64,000 nucleotides of DNA from Streptomyces rubellomurinus (GCF_000961885.1 NZ_JZKH01000007.1:1-64000); one strand, 5' to 3'; positions 1 through 8,837 are shown, counted from the first letter of the stretch. Translations and numbers: made by a program. Notes: generated by a model not told the origin, from the sequence alone.

Positions 1-83
1 GGGGAGGAGGGGCGCGGCCGATGGGGTCGCCCCCGGCTGCCGGGGTGGGGGCCGTTCGGCGGGCGGGGTGGGGCGGGGGTCCG

Positions 84-95
84 TAGGCTCGACGC
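84..95 (+). promoter_or_regulatory. Possible leaderless promoter -10 of the aminopeptidase gene
   Basis: TAGGCT at 84-89 lies six bases before the ATG at 96, the spacing expected for a -10 box that starts transcription at the start codon. No Shine-Dalgarno sequence is visible between them and no clear -35 is seen. The remaining bases from 1 to 83 are GC-rich and show nothing recognisable. Confidence 0.35.
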
Positions 96-1202
96 ATGGT
101 GGATGCGTACGCGGCGCGGCGGGAGCGGGTGCGGGAGCACTGCGGTGCGGCCGGGGCCGATGCGGCGCTGATCACCCGGGCGGCGAACGTGCGGTACCTG
201 ACGGGCTGCGCGCCGTGCGGGGCGACGGTGCTGCTGACCCGCGAGGAGGTGCTGCTGGCGCTGCCGGACGACCTGCCGCCGGACGATTCGGGCGAGCACC
301 TGATCGCCCCCGACGTCGCCCAGCTGCCGGTCTCGGCCGGGGCGGACACCGCGCTGGCCGCCGCCGCGGCGGCCGTCCGGCTGGGGGTGGCGGGCCTGGC
401 GGTGGAGGAGCACGACCTGACCGTGAGTCGGCACCGGGCGGTGGCGGCGCTGGCCGAGGGGGCCCGGCTGACGGACCTCGGGCAGGTGGTCGAGCGGCTG
501 CGGGTGGTCAAGGACGAGCACGAGATCGCCGACCTGCGGATCGCCGCCGAGATCGCCGACCAGGCGCTCGGCGAGCTGCTGGAGTCGATCCTGGTCGGCC
601 GCACCGAGCGGCACCTGGCGATGGAGCTGGAACGCCGGATGATCGACCACGGCGCGGACCGGGCGGCCTTCCCGGTCTCGGTCGGCACCGGCACCCACTC
701 CGGCCAGCCCGCCCACCAGCCGACCGACCGCCGGGTGGAGGAGGGCGACTTCCTCACCGTCGTGCTGGGCGCCCAGTACCGGGGTTACGGCGTCTCGACG
801 GCCCGGACCTTCGTGATCGGCGCGGCCCCCGCGCCCTGGCAGGTCGAGCTGCACCGGCTGGTCTTCCGCGCGCAGCGGGCCGGCCGGGAGGCGCTGGAGC
901 CGGGGGTGGAGCTGTCCGTGCCCGACCGGGCCGCGCGGCAGGTGCTGGAGGCGGCCGGCCACACCGAGCCGTCCCCGCGCCCGATCGGGCACGGCATCGG
1001 GCTGGAGATCCGGGAGGCGCCGCGCCTCGGCCCGGCGGACATGGGTAAACTGGACAGCCGCGTACCGGTCACCGTCGGTCCGGGAGTCCACCTCCCGGGC
1101 AAGGGTGGTGTCCGGATCGAGGACACGCTCGTCGTGCGCCCCCTCGAGGAGGGCGGGCCCGAGCTGCTCACCATCACCACCAAGGAGCTCCTCGCCCTGT
1201 GA
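96..1202 (+). CDS. M24-family aminopeptidase P / Xaa-Pro dipeptidase-like protein
   Basis: This 368-residue cytosolic protein has the two-domain layout of creatinase/aminopeptidase P enzymes, which cleave X-Pro bonds. The N-terminal creatinase-like domain covers about residues 1-130. The pita-bread domain begins near ERLRVVKDEHEIADLR and contains VGTGTHSGQPAHQPTDR, GIGLEIREAP and a terminal region VRIEDTLVV. It sits directly before efp, a common actinobacterial arrangement (inference of co-transcription). The GTHSGQPAHQPTD segment differs from the usual metal-ligand context (HxxPxD-type), so full metallopeptidase activity is not certain. The start codon has no ribosome binding site but has a leaderless-type -10 just upstream. 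Confidence 0.8.
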   Translation: MVDAYAARRERVREHCGAAGADAALITRAANVRYLTGCAPCGATVLLTREEVLLALPDDLPPDDSGEHLIAPDVAQLPVSAGADTALAAAAAAVRLGVAGLAVEEHDLTVSRHRAVAALAEGARLTDLGQVVERLRVVKDEHEIADLRIAAEIADQALGELLESILVGRTERHLAMELERRMIDHGADRAAFPVSVGTGTHSGQPAHQPTDRRVEEGDFLTVVLGAQYRGYGVSTARTFVIGAAPAPWQVELHRLVFRAQRAGREALEPGVELSVPDRAARQVLEAAGHTEPSPRPIGHGIGLEIREAPRLGPADMGKLDSRVPVTVGPGVHLPGKGGVRIEDTLVVRPLEEGGPELLTITTKELLAL

Positions 1203-1280
1203 CGGCGGCCCCTGACGGCCGCCGGCGGCAGGACGCAAGCCTTGGTTCCTTGACAGCTATATCCAGGAGTAAGTGCGCCC

Positions 1281-1844
1281 GTGGCTTCCACGAACGATCT
1301 CAAGAACGGCATGGTCCTCAAGCTGGAGGGCGGCAAGCTCTGGTCCGTCGTCGAGTTCCAGCACGTCAAGCCCGGCAAGGGCCCGGCCTTCGTGCGTACC
1401 AAGCTCAAGGAGGTCCTGACCGGCAAGGTCGTCGACAAGACCTTCAACGCGGGCACCAAGGTCGAGACCGCCAACGTCGACAAGCGCGGCATGCAGTTCT
1501 CGTACAAGGACGGCGAGAACTTCGTGTTCATGGACATGGACACCTACGACCAGCTGACGGTCGAGCCGGCCGTCGTCGGCGACGCCGCCAAGTACCTGCT
1601 GGAGGGCTTCGAGGCCCTGGTCGCCACCAACGAGGGCGCGGTGCTCTACATCGAGCTCCCGGCCGCCGTCGAGCTGACCATCGAGCACACCGAGCCGGGC
1701 GTCCAGGGCGACCGCTCCACCGGTGGCACCAAGCCGGCCACCCTGGAGACCGGTGCGGAGATCCAGGTCCCGCTCTTCGTCGTCACCGGCGAGAAGGTCA
1801 AGGTCGACACCCGCGACGGCAGCTACCTCGGCCGGGTGAAGTAA
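1281..1844 (+). CDS. efp: Translation elongation factor P
   Basis: EF-P binds stalled ribosomes between the P and E sites and stimulates peptide-bond formation at polyproline stretches. The 187-residue length and the three beta-barrel domains fit the family. The N-terminal KOW-like domain contains [21 protein letters not shown], whose Lys in PGKG is the usual tip residue, and the C-terminal domain ends in [14 protein letters not shown]. The GTG start is preceded by CAGGAG. It is followed four bases later by nusB, so the two are probably co-transcribed. Confidence 0.97.
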   Translation: MASTNDLKNGMVLKLEGGKLWSVVEFQHVKPGKGPAFVRTKLKEVLTGKVVDKTFNAGTKVETANVDKRGMQFSYKDGENFVFMDMDTYDQLTVEPAVVGDAAKYLLEGFEALVATNEGAVLYIELPAAVELTIEHTEPGVQGDRSTGGTKPATLETGAEIQVPLFVVTGEKVKVDTRDGSYLGRVK

Positions 1845-1848
1845 GTCC

Positions 1849-2286
1849 GTGTCGGCCGCACGTAGCAAGGCCCGCACCCGGGCCTTCCAGATCCTCTTCG
1901 AGGCCGACCACCGCGGGGTCGACCCGCAGCAGGTCCTCGCCGACTGGGTGGCCCGCGCCCGCGAGCCCAAGCCCGACGAGGGCACCCCGCAGGTCGCCGA
2001 GTACACGATGGAGCTCGTCGAGGGGTACGTCCAGCACGCTCGCCGCATCGACGAGCTGATCTCGCAGTACGCGGTGGGCTGGACCCTCGACCGGATGCCG
2101 ATCGTGGACCGCAACGTCCTGCGCCTCGGCGCGTACGAGCTGATCTGGGAGGACGGCGTCCCGGACGCGGTCGTCCTGGACGAGGCCGTCGAGATCGCCA
2201 AGGAGTTCTCCACGGACGACTCCCCGGCCTTCGTCAACGGTCTGCTGGCCCGCTTCCTGGAGCTGAAGCCGAGCATCCGCCGGTAG
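1849..2286 (+). CDS. nusB: Transcription antitermination factor NusB
   Basis: NusB joins NusE (S10) at boxA RNA and supports antitermination of rRNA operons. The 145-residue all-helical protein begins SAARSKARTRAFQILFEAD and contains MPIVDRNVLRLGAYELIWE and VLDEAVEIAKEFSTDDSPAFVNGLL, all typical of NusB. The GTG start lies four bases after the efp stop. A perfect 16-bp hairpin follows 26 bases downstream and probably ends the transcript. Confidence 0.97.
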   Translation: MSAARSKARTRAFQILFEADHRGVDPQQVLADWVARAREPKPDEGTPQVAEYTMELVEGYVQHARRIDELISQYAVGWTLDRMPIVDRNVLRLGAYELIWEDGVPDAVVLDEAVEIAKEFSTDDSPAFVNGLLARFLELKPSIRR

Positions 2287-2312
2287 TCCTCCGGAAGGCG
2301 ACGCACGAACGC

Positions 2313-2354
2313 ACGGCCGCCGGACCCGAACCTCGTTCCGGGTCCGGCGGCCGT
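2313..2354 (+). terminator. Terminator after nusB
   Basis: A perfect 16-bp inverted repeat (2313-2328 with 2339-2354) surrounds a 10-base loop and is followed by TTCCGCGCTT. There is no long T tract, as is common in streptomycetes. Confidence 0.8.
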
Positions 2355-2376
2355 TCCGCGCTTCACCCGCGCAGCG

Positions 2377-2430
2377 TATGGTGGTGCCCTATGGTGGTTC
2401 CCTACTCGCCGGTAACTTGACGCCGGTAAC
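2377..2430 (+). repeat. Two short direct-repeat pairs upstream of the thioesterase gene
   Basis: TATGGTGGTGCCC (2377-2389) is followed without a gap by TATGGTGGTTCCC (2390-2402). Next, CGCCGGTAAC occurs at 2407-2416 and again at 2421-2430. The four elements fill the interval before the gene at 2454 and could include its promoter or a regulator-binding site; that role is inferred. Confidence 0.6.
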
Positions 2431-2453
2431 CCGTCGAAGGGCAGGCCACCCCC

Positions 2454-3293
2454 ATGACCACCGTGACCCGCAGCGAGTTCGACCAGGGCATCGCCCTCAC
2501 CAGACACGCCGAGGAGCCCGGCCGCTACGACGGCGACCTGGGCGCCGGCTGGCAGATCGGCGGCGGCGTCAACGGCGGGCTGCTGCTCGCCGTGGCCGCC
2601 CACGCGCTCTCGCTGGAGCACGGGCAGCACGCGGCGCACCCGGACCCGATCTCGGTCAGCGGCTACTACCTCTCCGCCTCCACCCCCGGCCCGGCCACCG
2701 TCCGCACCGAGGTGCTGCGCACCGGTCGCGGCCTGTCCACCGGCACCGCCTCGCTCAGCCAGGACGGCGTCGAGCGGCTGCGGGTGGTGGCCAGCCACGG
2801 CGACCTCGCCACCGCGGACGGCGAGGTGCGCACCACGGCCACCCCGCCCCAGCTCCCGCCGCCGGACCAGTGCATCGGCATCGAGCACGCCCCCCGGCAG
2901 CTGGTCGAGCAGGCCGCCCTGCTGGAGCGCTTCGACCTGCGGCTCGACCCGGCCGCGGTCGGCTGGGCGCTCGGGCAGCCCTCCGGCCAGGGGCGGATCC
3001 AGGGCTGGTTCCGGCTCGCGGACGGCCGCCAGCCCGACCCGCTGATGCTCCTGCTGGTCGCCGACGCGCTGCCGCCCGTCACCTTCGACCTCGGCCTGCC
3101 GGGCTGGGCCCCGACCGTCGAGCTGACCGTGCACCTGCGCGCCAAGCCCGCCCCGGGCTGGCTGCGGGTCGTGCACGCCACCCGCAACCTGGCCGGCGGG
3201 TACTTCGAGGAGGACGCCGAGGTCTGGGACGAGACCGGCCGCCTCGTCGCGCAGTCCCGGCAGCTGGCCCGGGTGCCGCGCGGCCAGGGCTGA
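2454..3293 (+). CDS. TesB-like acyl-CoA thioesterase family protein
   Basis: The 279-residue protein looks like a double-hotdog thioesterase of the TesB-like (4HBT_3) type, which would hydrolyse acyl-CoA. The first hotdog includes YDGDLGAGWQIGGGVNGGLLLAVAAHAL; the second ends with the family-typical HATRNLAGGYFEEDAEVWDETGRLVAQSRQLARVP. The substrate is unknown. An ATG with a GGGCAGG site upstream is used. It lies between nusB and bldD, genes that are adjacent in S. coelicolor as I recall, so it is probably a lineage-specific insertion. Confidence 0.8.
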   Translation: MTTVTRSEFDQGIALTRHAEEPGRYDGDLGAGWQIGGGVNGGLLLAVAAHALSLEHGQHAAHPDPISVSGYYLSASTPGPATVRTEVLRTGRGLSTGTASLSQDGVERLRVVASHGDLATADGEVRTTATPPQLPPPDQCIGIEHAPRQLVEQAALLERFDLRLDPAAVGWALGQPSGQGRIQGWFRLADGRQPDPLMLLLVADALPPVTFDLGLPGWAPTVELTVHLRAKPAPGWLRVVHATRNLAGGYFEEDAEVWDETGRLVAQSRQLARVPRGQG

Positions 3294-3441
3294 CGCCCGG
3301 GGCCCTGCGCCGAAAATTCCGACTTACGTTCGGTTACATTCCTGTGACACGCCGTACGTGTGCGGCGCGCGCGGGTGGGGAGGAAGACGGTCGGCGGCAC
3401 GCCCGCCGTCGACCGTCACCCGCCGATGCCAGGAGCCACCG

Positions 3442-4374
3442 ATGAGTAGCCACCAGGGCCGCGCCCGCCGTAACTCCGACTGCACCGCGGGCGGCTCGCG
3501 GCCCGTCGCGCGGGCGCCGCACCGGCGGCAGCGGGCCGAGGGCGCCGACCAGGCCTTCGTCATCGGGGTGCTCACCAACGCCGCGGACTTCGCCCGGGCC
3601 CGCGCCTGGGGCGTCACCGACGCCCCCGACTTCGAGCGCTACCTGGCCGACACCGCCGAGCTGCTGGCCGACGCGCTGGAGCGCTTCGACACCGTCCGGG
3701 CCCGGATGTTCCACCCGCAGGACTTCGCCGAGTTCTGCCTGCTGCACGGCCTGGACCCGGCCGAGGCCGCCGCCCGCGACCGCTACCTGGTCAACCCGCC
3801 GCTGCGCACCCAGCTGCTGCCCTACCAGGGCGAGGAGCTGGCCGGGGACTACCTGCCGCGGCTGGTCCGGGCCCGCGAGAACGGGCTGACGCTCTGCCAC
3901 GCCGACCTGCTGCTCGACGGCGCCCTGTACGGCGCGGCGCAGGGCGCGGAGGGCGAGGCCGACGAGGAGCACGTGCGCTGGGTGCGGTCCGCCTACCAGC
4001 GCGGCGGCGAGGTGTTCCGCCGGATGCTGGTCGGCGCGGGCGCCGGGGTGTACGAGCTGCGGCTGCGGGTGGACGCGCCGGGCGGACGGCTGACGGCGGC
4101 GGCGCGGGTGCTCCAGTGGGAGGACGGCGTGGTGCGGATCAACGACGAGGACCTGGAGCTGGTCTGCGCGGTGCTGTGCGCCGGTCTGGCGCTGGAGCTG
4201 CCGGGGGTCGCGGTGCTGCACGGCTCGCAGGGCTCGGCGGCGACCTGCGGGGAGTACCTGCCGGCGGCCTGGGCCTGGTCGAGCGGCGGGCCGGACTGGG
4301 GCCCGGCGGCCCGGCCGGTGCGGCTGGACGGCGTGGCCGCCCGGCCCGGCTACAGCCTGGGCACGGTCTGCTGA
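3442..4374 (+). CDS. Protein of unknown function
   Basis: The 310-residue product starts at an ATG preceded by AGGAG; longer starts lack a ribosome binding site. It begins with a basic, probably disordered stretch (SSHQGRARRNSDC...RRQRAEG), then a mostly helical acidic region (residues about 35-180) and a C-terminal alpha/beta part (VYELRLRVDAPGGRLTAAARVLQWEDGVVRINDEDLELVCAVLCAGL). No signal peptide or membrane segment is seen. I do not recognise the family. It ends at a bidirectional terminator facing bldD. Confidence 0.75.
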   Translation: MSSHQGRARRNSDCTAGGSRPVARAPHRRQRAEGADQAFVIGVLTNAADFARARAWGVTDAPDFERYLADTAELLADALERFDTVRARMFHPQDFAEFCLLHGLDPAEAAARDRYLVNPPLRTQLLPYQGEELAGDYLPRLVRARENGLTLCHADLLLDGALYGAAQGAEGEADEEHVRWVRSAYQRGGEVFRRMLVGAGAGVYELRLRVDAPGGRLTAAARVLQWEDGVVRINDEDLELVCAVLCAGLALELPGVAVLHGSQGSAATCGEYLPAAWAWSSGGPDWGPAARPVRLDGVAARPGYSLGTVC

Positions 4375-4396
4375 CCGTGCGGCGGCGGGGAACGCC

Positions 4397-4431
4397 GCGG
4401 CGCGGCCCCGGGTCTCCCGGGGCCGCGCCGC
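4397..4431. terminator. Bidirectional terminator between the unknown gene and bldD
   Basis: A perfect 16-bp, almost pure GC inverted repeat (4397-4412 with 4416-4431) has a three-base loop. It lies between two convergent genes and can serve both. Confidence 0.8.
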
Positions 4432-4519
4432 GCAACGCAGGGACGTTTCTGCGCCTCTGCTGAATGCTCCCGTGCGGACTGCTGGGTGCCTCCGCCGGCG
4501 GGAGCCGGTGCGGTCGGCC

Positions 4520-5023
4520 TCAGCCGGCCTCCTCCTCGCGCACCGCACGGCGCGCGTCGGGGTTCAGCACGCCCCAGGAGATGAGCTGCTCGGTGAGGAT
4601 CGACGGCGACTGGTCGTAGATGACCGCCAGGGTGCGCAGGTCGTCCTGGCGGATCGACAGCACCTTGCCGTTGTAGTCGCCGCGCTGGCTCTGGATGGTC
4701 GCCGCGTAGCGCTGCAGCGGGCCGGCCTTCTCGGACGGAACCTGAGTCAGTCTTTCGAGGTCGAGGACCAGGCGCGGCGGCGGCTCGGCCGCGCCGCCGG
4801 GGGTGCCGCCGGGCAGCAGCTCCTGCACCGGGACGCCGTAGAACTCCGCCAGTTCGGCCAGCCGCTGCACGGTGACCGCACGGTCGCCGCGCTCGTACGA
4901 GCCGACGACGACTGCCTTCCAGCGCCCCTGGGACTTCTCCTCGACACCGTGCAGGGAGAGCCCCTGCTGAGTGCGGATCGCTCGGAGCTTGCCTCCGAGC
5001 TGCTTCGCGTAGTCGCTGGACAT
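4520..5023 (-). CDS. bldD: Developmental master regulator BldD
   Basis: BldD represses sporulation and development genes during vegetative growth when dimerised by tetrameric c-di-GMP. The 167-residue protein has an N-terminal XRE-type HTH (about residues 8-70, with LSLHGVEEKSQGRWKAVVVGSYERGDR) and the C-terminal c-di-GMP-binding domain. The signature RGD-X8-RQDD is intact at residues 114-128 (RGDYNGKVLSIRQDD). The ATG at 5023 is preceded by GGGGAG. The gene is divergent from the pyr operon, and possible BldD half-sites lie in the shared upstream region. Confidence 0.98.
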   Translation of the reverse strand: MSSDYAKQLGGKLRAIRTQQGLSLHGVEEKSQGRWKAVVVGSYERGDRAVTVQRLAELAEFYGVPVQELLPGGTPGGAAEPPPRLVLDLERLTQVPSEKAGPLQRYAATIQSQRGDYNGKVLSIRQDDLRTLAVIYDQSPSILTEQLISWGVLNPDARRAVREEEAG

Positions 5024-5057
5024 TGATCTCCCCGGACGAGATTGCTTCGCGTTCAGT

Positions 5058-5067
5058 AGTGGGTCAC
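5058..5067. promoter_or_regulatory. Possible BldD autoregulatory site (AGT-TCAC half-sites)
   Basis: AGTGGGTCAC lies 35 bases upstream of bldD. It resembles the AGTgA-(N)m-TCACc arrangement described for BldD targets, with a short spacer. BldD is known to repress its own gene; the assignment of this site is inferred from resemblance. Confidence 0.4.
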
Positions 5068-5111
5068 GGGCGATTGTCGACGCCGTTACCGGTGGGTTCG
5101 ACGTCCATCTC

Positions 5112-5131
5112 GTAACTCACTGTGAGGTTAC
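5112..5131. promoter_or_regulatory. Imperfect palindrome between bldD and pyrR
   Basis: GTAACTCACTGTGAGGTTAC reads as GTAACTCA / TGAGgTTAC around CTG, a dyad broken by one extra base. It lies about 90 bases upstream of the bldD start and 220 bases upstream of pyrR. It may be an operator for BldD or another regulator. Confidence 0.45.
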
Positions 5132-5258
5132 GTAGAGTAAGGTAGTTGCGTCAAGCCGAATGGGGCACCCGTGCGAATGGACCGCATCGTCGGCGCATCC
5201 GCGGCGTGAACCCGGTGAAGCGGAATGATGGAGGTCTGTTTGCCTCCAGGCTCGCTGA

Positions 5259-5264
5259 TAGGAT
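5259..5264 (+). promoter_or_regulatory. Possible -10 box of the pyr operon
   Basis: TAGGAT lies where transcription starting near 5271 would give a leader of about 80 bases that includes the PyrR-binding loop. No clear -35 is visible at the right distance. A GGAGG/CCTCC hairpin lies just upstream. Confidence 0.35.
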
Positions 5265-5306
5265 GACCCGAAGTCCACGCCCGGTCGGCGTGGCACCCCC
5301 CAGGCA

Positions 5307-5342
5307 TCCTTTAAGGCCCGTCCCGTGAGGCGGGGAAGGAGG
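5307..5342 (+). promoter_or_regulatory. PyrR-binding RNA loop that can hide the pyrR ribosome binding site
   Basis: The leader contains TCCCGTGAGGC (5321-5331), which matches the PyrR-binding loop consensus (UCC-N-GUGAGG-C). It is closed by CCCG (5317-5320) pairing with CGGG (5331-5334). An outer stem TCCTT (5307-5311) / AAGGA (5336-5340) includes the ribosome binding site AAGGAGG at 5336-5342. PyrR with UMP would therefore stabilise a structure that blocks translation of pyrR, as described for mycobacteria. No terminator hairpin follows, so translational control is favoured over attenuation. Confidence 0.75.
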
Positions 5343-5353
5343 TCCGCTTCGGC

Positions 5354-5977
5354 ATGACCACACATCGAGAACCGACGCCGCGCCCGCCGCACCAGGTGCT
5401 GGACGGCACGGACATCACCCGGGTCGTCACCCGGATAGCGCACGAGATCGTCGAGCGCGCCAAGGGCGCGGAGGACGTCGTGCTGCTCGGCATCCACACC
5501 AGGGGTGTCCACCTCGCCCGGCGGCTGCACGCCCGGCTGGCCCAGATCACCGGCCGCGAGATCCCGCTCGGCACCCTGGACATCACCATGTACCGGGACG
5601 ACCTGCGGCTGAAGCCCGCCCGGGCCCTGGAGCACACCGAGATCCCGCCCGGCGGCATCGACGGCAAGCTCGTCATCCTCGTGGACGACGTGCTCTTCTC
5701 CGGCCGCACCATCCGGGCCGCGCTCGACGCGCTCAACGACATCGGCCGCCCGCGCGCCGTCCAGCTGGCCGTCCTGGTCGACCGCGGCCACCGCGAGCTG
5801 CCGATCCGGGCCGACTACGTGGGCAAGAACCTCCCCACCTCGCTGCGCGAGGCCGTGCAGGTGCGGCTGTCCGACTCCGACGGCGTGGACGCCGTCCTGG
5901 TCGGGGACCGCGACTTCGCCTCCCGCAGTTCGCAAGCCATGGCCGCCGAGCCGTCCGCACCGCACCTCCCGGAGTAA
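5354..5977 (+). CDS. pyrR: Bifunctional pyr operon regulator / uracil phosphoribosyltransferase PyrR
   Basis: PyrR senses uridine nucleotides, binds pyr leader RNA and has weak uracil phosphoribosyltransferase activity. The 207-residue protein carries the PRPP-binding motif [18 protein letters not shown] near residue 106, plus [13 protein letters not shown] and [23 protein letters not shown], all family hallmarks. It is slightly longer than the usual 180-195 residues because of tails at both ends. The ATG lies 11 bases after AAGGAGG, which is inside the regulatory RNA. pyrB follows after six bases. Confidence 0.97.
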   Translation: MTTHREPTPRPPHQVLDGTDITRVVTRIAHEIVERAKGAEDVVLLGIHTRGVHLARRLHARLAQITGREIPLGTLDITMYRDDLRLKPARALEHTEIPPGGIDGKLVILVDDVLFSGRTIRAALDALNDIGRPRAVQLAVLVDRGHRELPIRADYVGKNLPTSLREAVQVRLSDSDGVDAVLVGDRDFASRSSQAMAAEPSAPHLPE

Positions 5978-5983
5978 ACCCGC

Positions 5984-6961
5984 GTGAAGCGCCACCTCGT
6001 CTCCACCGCAGATCTCACCCGTGACGACGCGCTGCTGATCCTGGACACCGCCGAGGAGCTGGCCCAGCTCTCCGGCCGGGCCGTCAAGAAGCTGCCCACG
6101 CTGCGCGGTCGCACCGTCGTCAACCTCTTCTTCGAGGACTCCACCCGCACCAAGACGTCCTTCGAGGTCGCCGAGAAGCGGCTGTCCGCCGACGTCATCA
6201 ACTTCTCCGCCAAGGGCTCCTCGGTCTCCAAGGGCGAGAGCCTCAAGGACACCGCGCTGACCCTGCAGGCGATGGGCGCCGACGCCGTCGTCATCCGGCA
6301 CCACGCCTCGGGCGCGCCGGCCCGGCTCGCGCAGTCCGACTGGCTGCACGGCAGCGTGATCAACGCCGGCGACGGCACCCACGAGCACCCCACCCAGGCG
6401 CTGCTCGACGCCTTCACCATGCGCCGCCACCTGAACGCCGGCCCGGGCAAGGACCTGGCCGGCCGCCGGGTGACCATCGTCGGCGACGTCCTGCACAGCC
6501 GGGTCGCCCGCTCCAACGTGCACCTGCTGACCACCCTCGGCGCCGAGGTCACCTTCGTCGCCCCGCCGACCCTGCTGCCGATCGGCATCCAGAACTGGCC
6601 CTGCGAGGTCAGCTACGACCTCGACGCCGTGCTGCCCAAGACCGACGCGCTGATGATGCTGCGGGTGCAGCGCGAGCGGATGAACGCCGCGTTCTTCCCG
6701 ACCGAGCGCGAGTACAGCCGCCGCTACGGCATGAACGGCATCCGGATGGCCCAGCTGCCCGAGCACGCCATCGTCATGCACCCCGGCCCGATGGTCCGCG
6801 GCATGGAGATCACCGCCGAGGTCGCCGACTCGCCGCGCTGCACCGCGGTCGAGCAGGTCGCCAACGGCGTCTCGATCCGGATGGCCGTCCTGTACCTGCT
6901 GCTCGGCGGCGCCACCCTCGCCGACAGCCCCCGCACCGAATCCGTGGAGACCGCTCAGTGA
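5984..6961 (+). CDS. pyrB: Aspartate carbamoyltransferase catalytic subunit
   Basis: This enzyme joins carbamoyl phosphate and aspartate in the second step of pyrimidine synthesis. The 325-residue protein has the carbamoyl-phosphate motif STRTKTSFE at residues 53-61, HPTQALLD in the middle, and [12 protein letters not shown] near the end. The start is GTG in the context CCCGCGTGAAG. Its stop overlaps the pyrC GTG start by four bases, implying translational coupling. No regulatory pyrI gene is present. Confidence 0.97.
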   Translation: MKRHLVSTADLTRDDALLILDTAEELAQLSGRAVKKLPTLRGRTVVNLFFEDSTRTKTSFEVAEKRLSADVINFSAKGSSVSKGESLKDTALTLQAMGADAVVIRHHASGAPARLAQSDWLHGSVINAGDGTHEHPTQALLDAFTMRRHLNAGPGKDLAGRRVTIVGDVLHSRVARSNVHLLTTLGAEVTFVAPPTLLPIGIQNWPCEVSYDLDAVLPKTDALMMLRVQRERMNAAFFPTEREYSRRYGMNGIRMAQLPEHAIVMHPGPMVRGMEITAEVADSPRCTAVEQVANGVSIRMAVLYLLLGGATLADSPRTESVETAQ

Positions 6962-8262
6962 CCAGCTACCTGATCCGCAACGCCCAGATCCTCGGCGGCG
7001 CCCCGCAGGACCTCCACATCGCCGACGGCGTGTTCAAGGCGATCGGCACCGGCCTGGCGGTCGAGGCGGACATCGAGATCGACGCCACCGGCCTGGTCGC
7101 CCTCCCCGGCCTGGTCGACCTGCACACCCACCTGCGCGAGCCCGGCCGCGAGGACGCCGAGACCGTCCTCACCGGCACCCGGGCCGCCGCGATGGGCGGC
7201 TTCACCGCCGTGCACGCGATGGCCAACACCACCCCGGTGGCCGACACCGCCGGTGTCGTCGAGCAGGTCTGGCGGCTCGGCCAGGAGGCCGGCTACTGCG
7301 ACGTGCAGCCGGTCGGCGCCGTGACCGTGGGCCTGGAGGGCAAGCAGCTCGCCGAGCTCGGCGCGATGCACGAGTCCGCCGCCGGCGTCCGGGTCTTCTC
7401 CGACGACGGCAAGTGCGTGGACGACGCGGTGCTGATGCGCCGCGCCCTGGAGTACGTCAAGGCCTTCGACGGCGTCGTCGCCCAGCACGCCCAGGAGCCG
7501 CGGCTCACCGAGGGCGCCCAGATGAACGAGGGCCAGGTCTCCGGCGAGCTCGGGCTCGGCGGCTGGCCTGCCGTCGCCGAGGAGTCGATCATCGCCCGCG
7601 ACGTGCTGCTCGCCGCGCACGTCGGCTCCCGGCTGCACGTCTGCCACCTCTCCACCGCCGGCTCGGTCGAGATCGTCCGCTGGGCCAAGTCCAAGGGCTG
7701 GGACGTCACCGCCGAGGTCACCCCGCACCACCTGCTGCTCACCGACGAGCTGGTCCGCACCTACGACCCGGTGTACAAGGTGAACCCGCCGCTGCGCACC
7801 GCCGAGGACGTCCAGGCGCTGCGCAAGGCGCTGGCCGACGGCACCATCGACGCCGTCGCCACCGACCACGCGCCGCACCCGGCCGAGGACAAGGACTGCG
7901 AGTGGGCCGTCGCCGCGATGGGCATGGTCGGCCTGGAGACCGCGCTGTCGGTCGTCCAGCAGACCATGGTCGACACGGGCCTGCTGAACTGGGAGGGCGT
8001 CGCCGACCGGATGTCGCACCGCCCGGCGCGGATCGGCCGTCTCACCGGGCAGGGCCGCCCCATCTCGGTCGGTGAGCCGGCCAACCTGGTGCTGTTCGAT
8101 CCCGCGTACCGTGGTGCCGTGAACCCGGAAAGCTTCGCCACCCGCAGCCGCAACACCCCCTACAAGGGCCTCGACCTGCCCGGACGGGTGCACGCGACCT
8201 TCCTGCGCGGCCGCGCCACCGTGCTCGCCGGCGAGCTGGCCGAGCAGGGCGGGCTGGCGTGA
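6958..8262 (+). CDS. pyrC: Dihydroorotase
   Basis: Dihydroorotase cyclises carbamoyl aspartate to dihydroorotate. The 434-residue protein is of the class I type, with zinc ligands in [10 protein letters not shown] (His56, His58), SDDGKC, the HVCHLST region and [13 protein letters not shown] (catalytic Asp near 303). The GTG start overlaps the pyrB stop and the gene's own stop overlaps the start of the next gene. Confidence 0.97.
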   Translation: MTSYLIRNAQILGGAPQDLHIADGVFKAIGTGLAVEADIEIDATGLVALPGLVDLHTHLREPGREDAETVLTGTRAAAMGGFTAVHAMANTTPVADTAGVVEQVWRLGQEAGYCDVQPVGAVTVGLEGKQLAELGAMHESAAGVRVFSDDGKCVDDAVLMRRALEYVKAFDGVVAQHAQEPRLTEGAQMNEGQVSGELGLGGWPAVAEESIIARDVLLAAHVGSRLHVCHLSTAGSVEIVRWAKSKGWDVTAEVTPHHLLLTDELVRTYDPVYKVNPPLRTAEDVQALRKALADGTIDAVATDHAPHPAEDKDCEWAVAAMGMVGLETALSVVQQTMVDTGLLNWEGVADRMSHRPARIGRLTGQGRPISVGEPANLVLFDPAYRGAVNPESFATRSRNTPYKGLDLPGRVHATFLRGRATVLAGELAEQGGLA

Positions 8263-8837
8263 CCGGCCGGCTCCCCACGCTCCAGCCGCTCGCCACGGAG
8301 CAGGCCAAGGTCACCAACTGGCCCGGCTACATCGGCTGGACCGTGGGCCTGCTGATCATCATCGGCCTGGTCTACTGGCTGATGCGGCAGGGCTGGAACT
8401 GGCGGCGCACGCTGCAGTCCGGCATGCCGCCGCTGCCCGCCGTGCCGGACGGCGCCGGGCGCACCATCCTGGAGACCAGCGGCCGGTACCACGGCACCAC
8501 CACCGCCGGGAACTGGCTCGACCGGGTGGTCGCCCACGGGCTGGGCACCCGCAGCCGCGCCGACCTCACCCTCGGGGAGGACGGCCTGCTGGTCCGCCGC
8601 CCCGGTGACGTCGACCTCTGGATCCCCGCCGAGCGCCTGACCGGTGCCCGGACGGACTCCGGGATCGCCGGCAAGGTCGTCCCGTCCGGACTGCTCGTCG
8701 TCAGCTGGACGCACGAGGGGACCGAACTGGACTCCGGCTTCCGGGCCGACCACCCGGACGAGCACACCGCCTGGGTCGAGGCGATCGCTCACCTCGCAAC
8801 ACGTACGAAGACGAAGACGGAAGAGGCCGCGCAATGA
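8259..8837 (+). CDS. Membrane-anchored PH-like domain protein of the pyr operon
   Basis: The 192-residue protein has one transmembrane segment near residues 26-43 ([19 protein letters not shown]). The rest is soluble and beta-rich ([39 protein letters not shown]...[31 protein letters not shown]), matching the conserved streptomycete protein between pyrC and carA (SCO1485-like). It overlaps both neighbours by four bases, so it is made in step with the pyr enzymes. Its function is unknown. Confidence 0.85.
   Translation: MTGRLPTLQPLATEQAKVTNWPGYIGWTVGLLIIIGLVYWLMRQGWNWRRTLQSGMPPLPAVPDGAGRTILETSGRYHGTTTAGNWLDRVVAHGLGTRSRADLTLGEDGLLVRRPGDVDLWIPAERLTGARTDSGIAGKVVPSGLLVVSWTHEGTELDSGFRADHPDEHTAWVEAIAHLATRTKTKTEEAAQ

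Noticed and set aside
1257..3176. Long leftward frame across efp, nusB and the thioesterase
   Set aside because: Product is low-complexity and antisense to three certain genes; it results from GC-rich third-codon bias.
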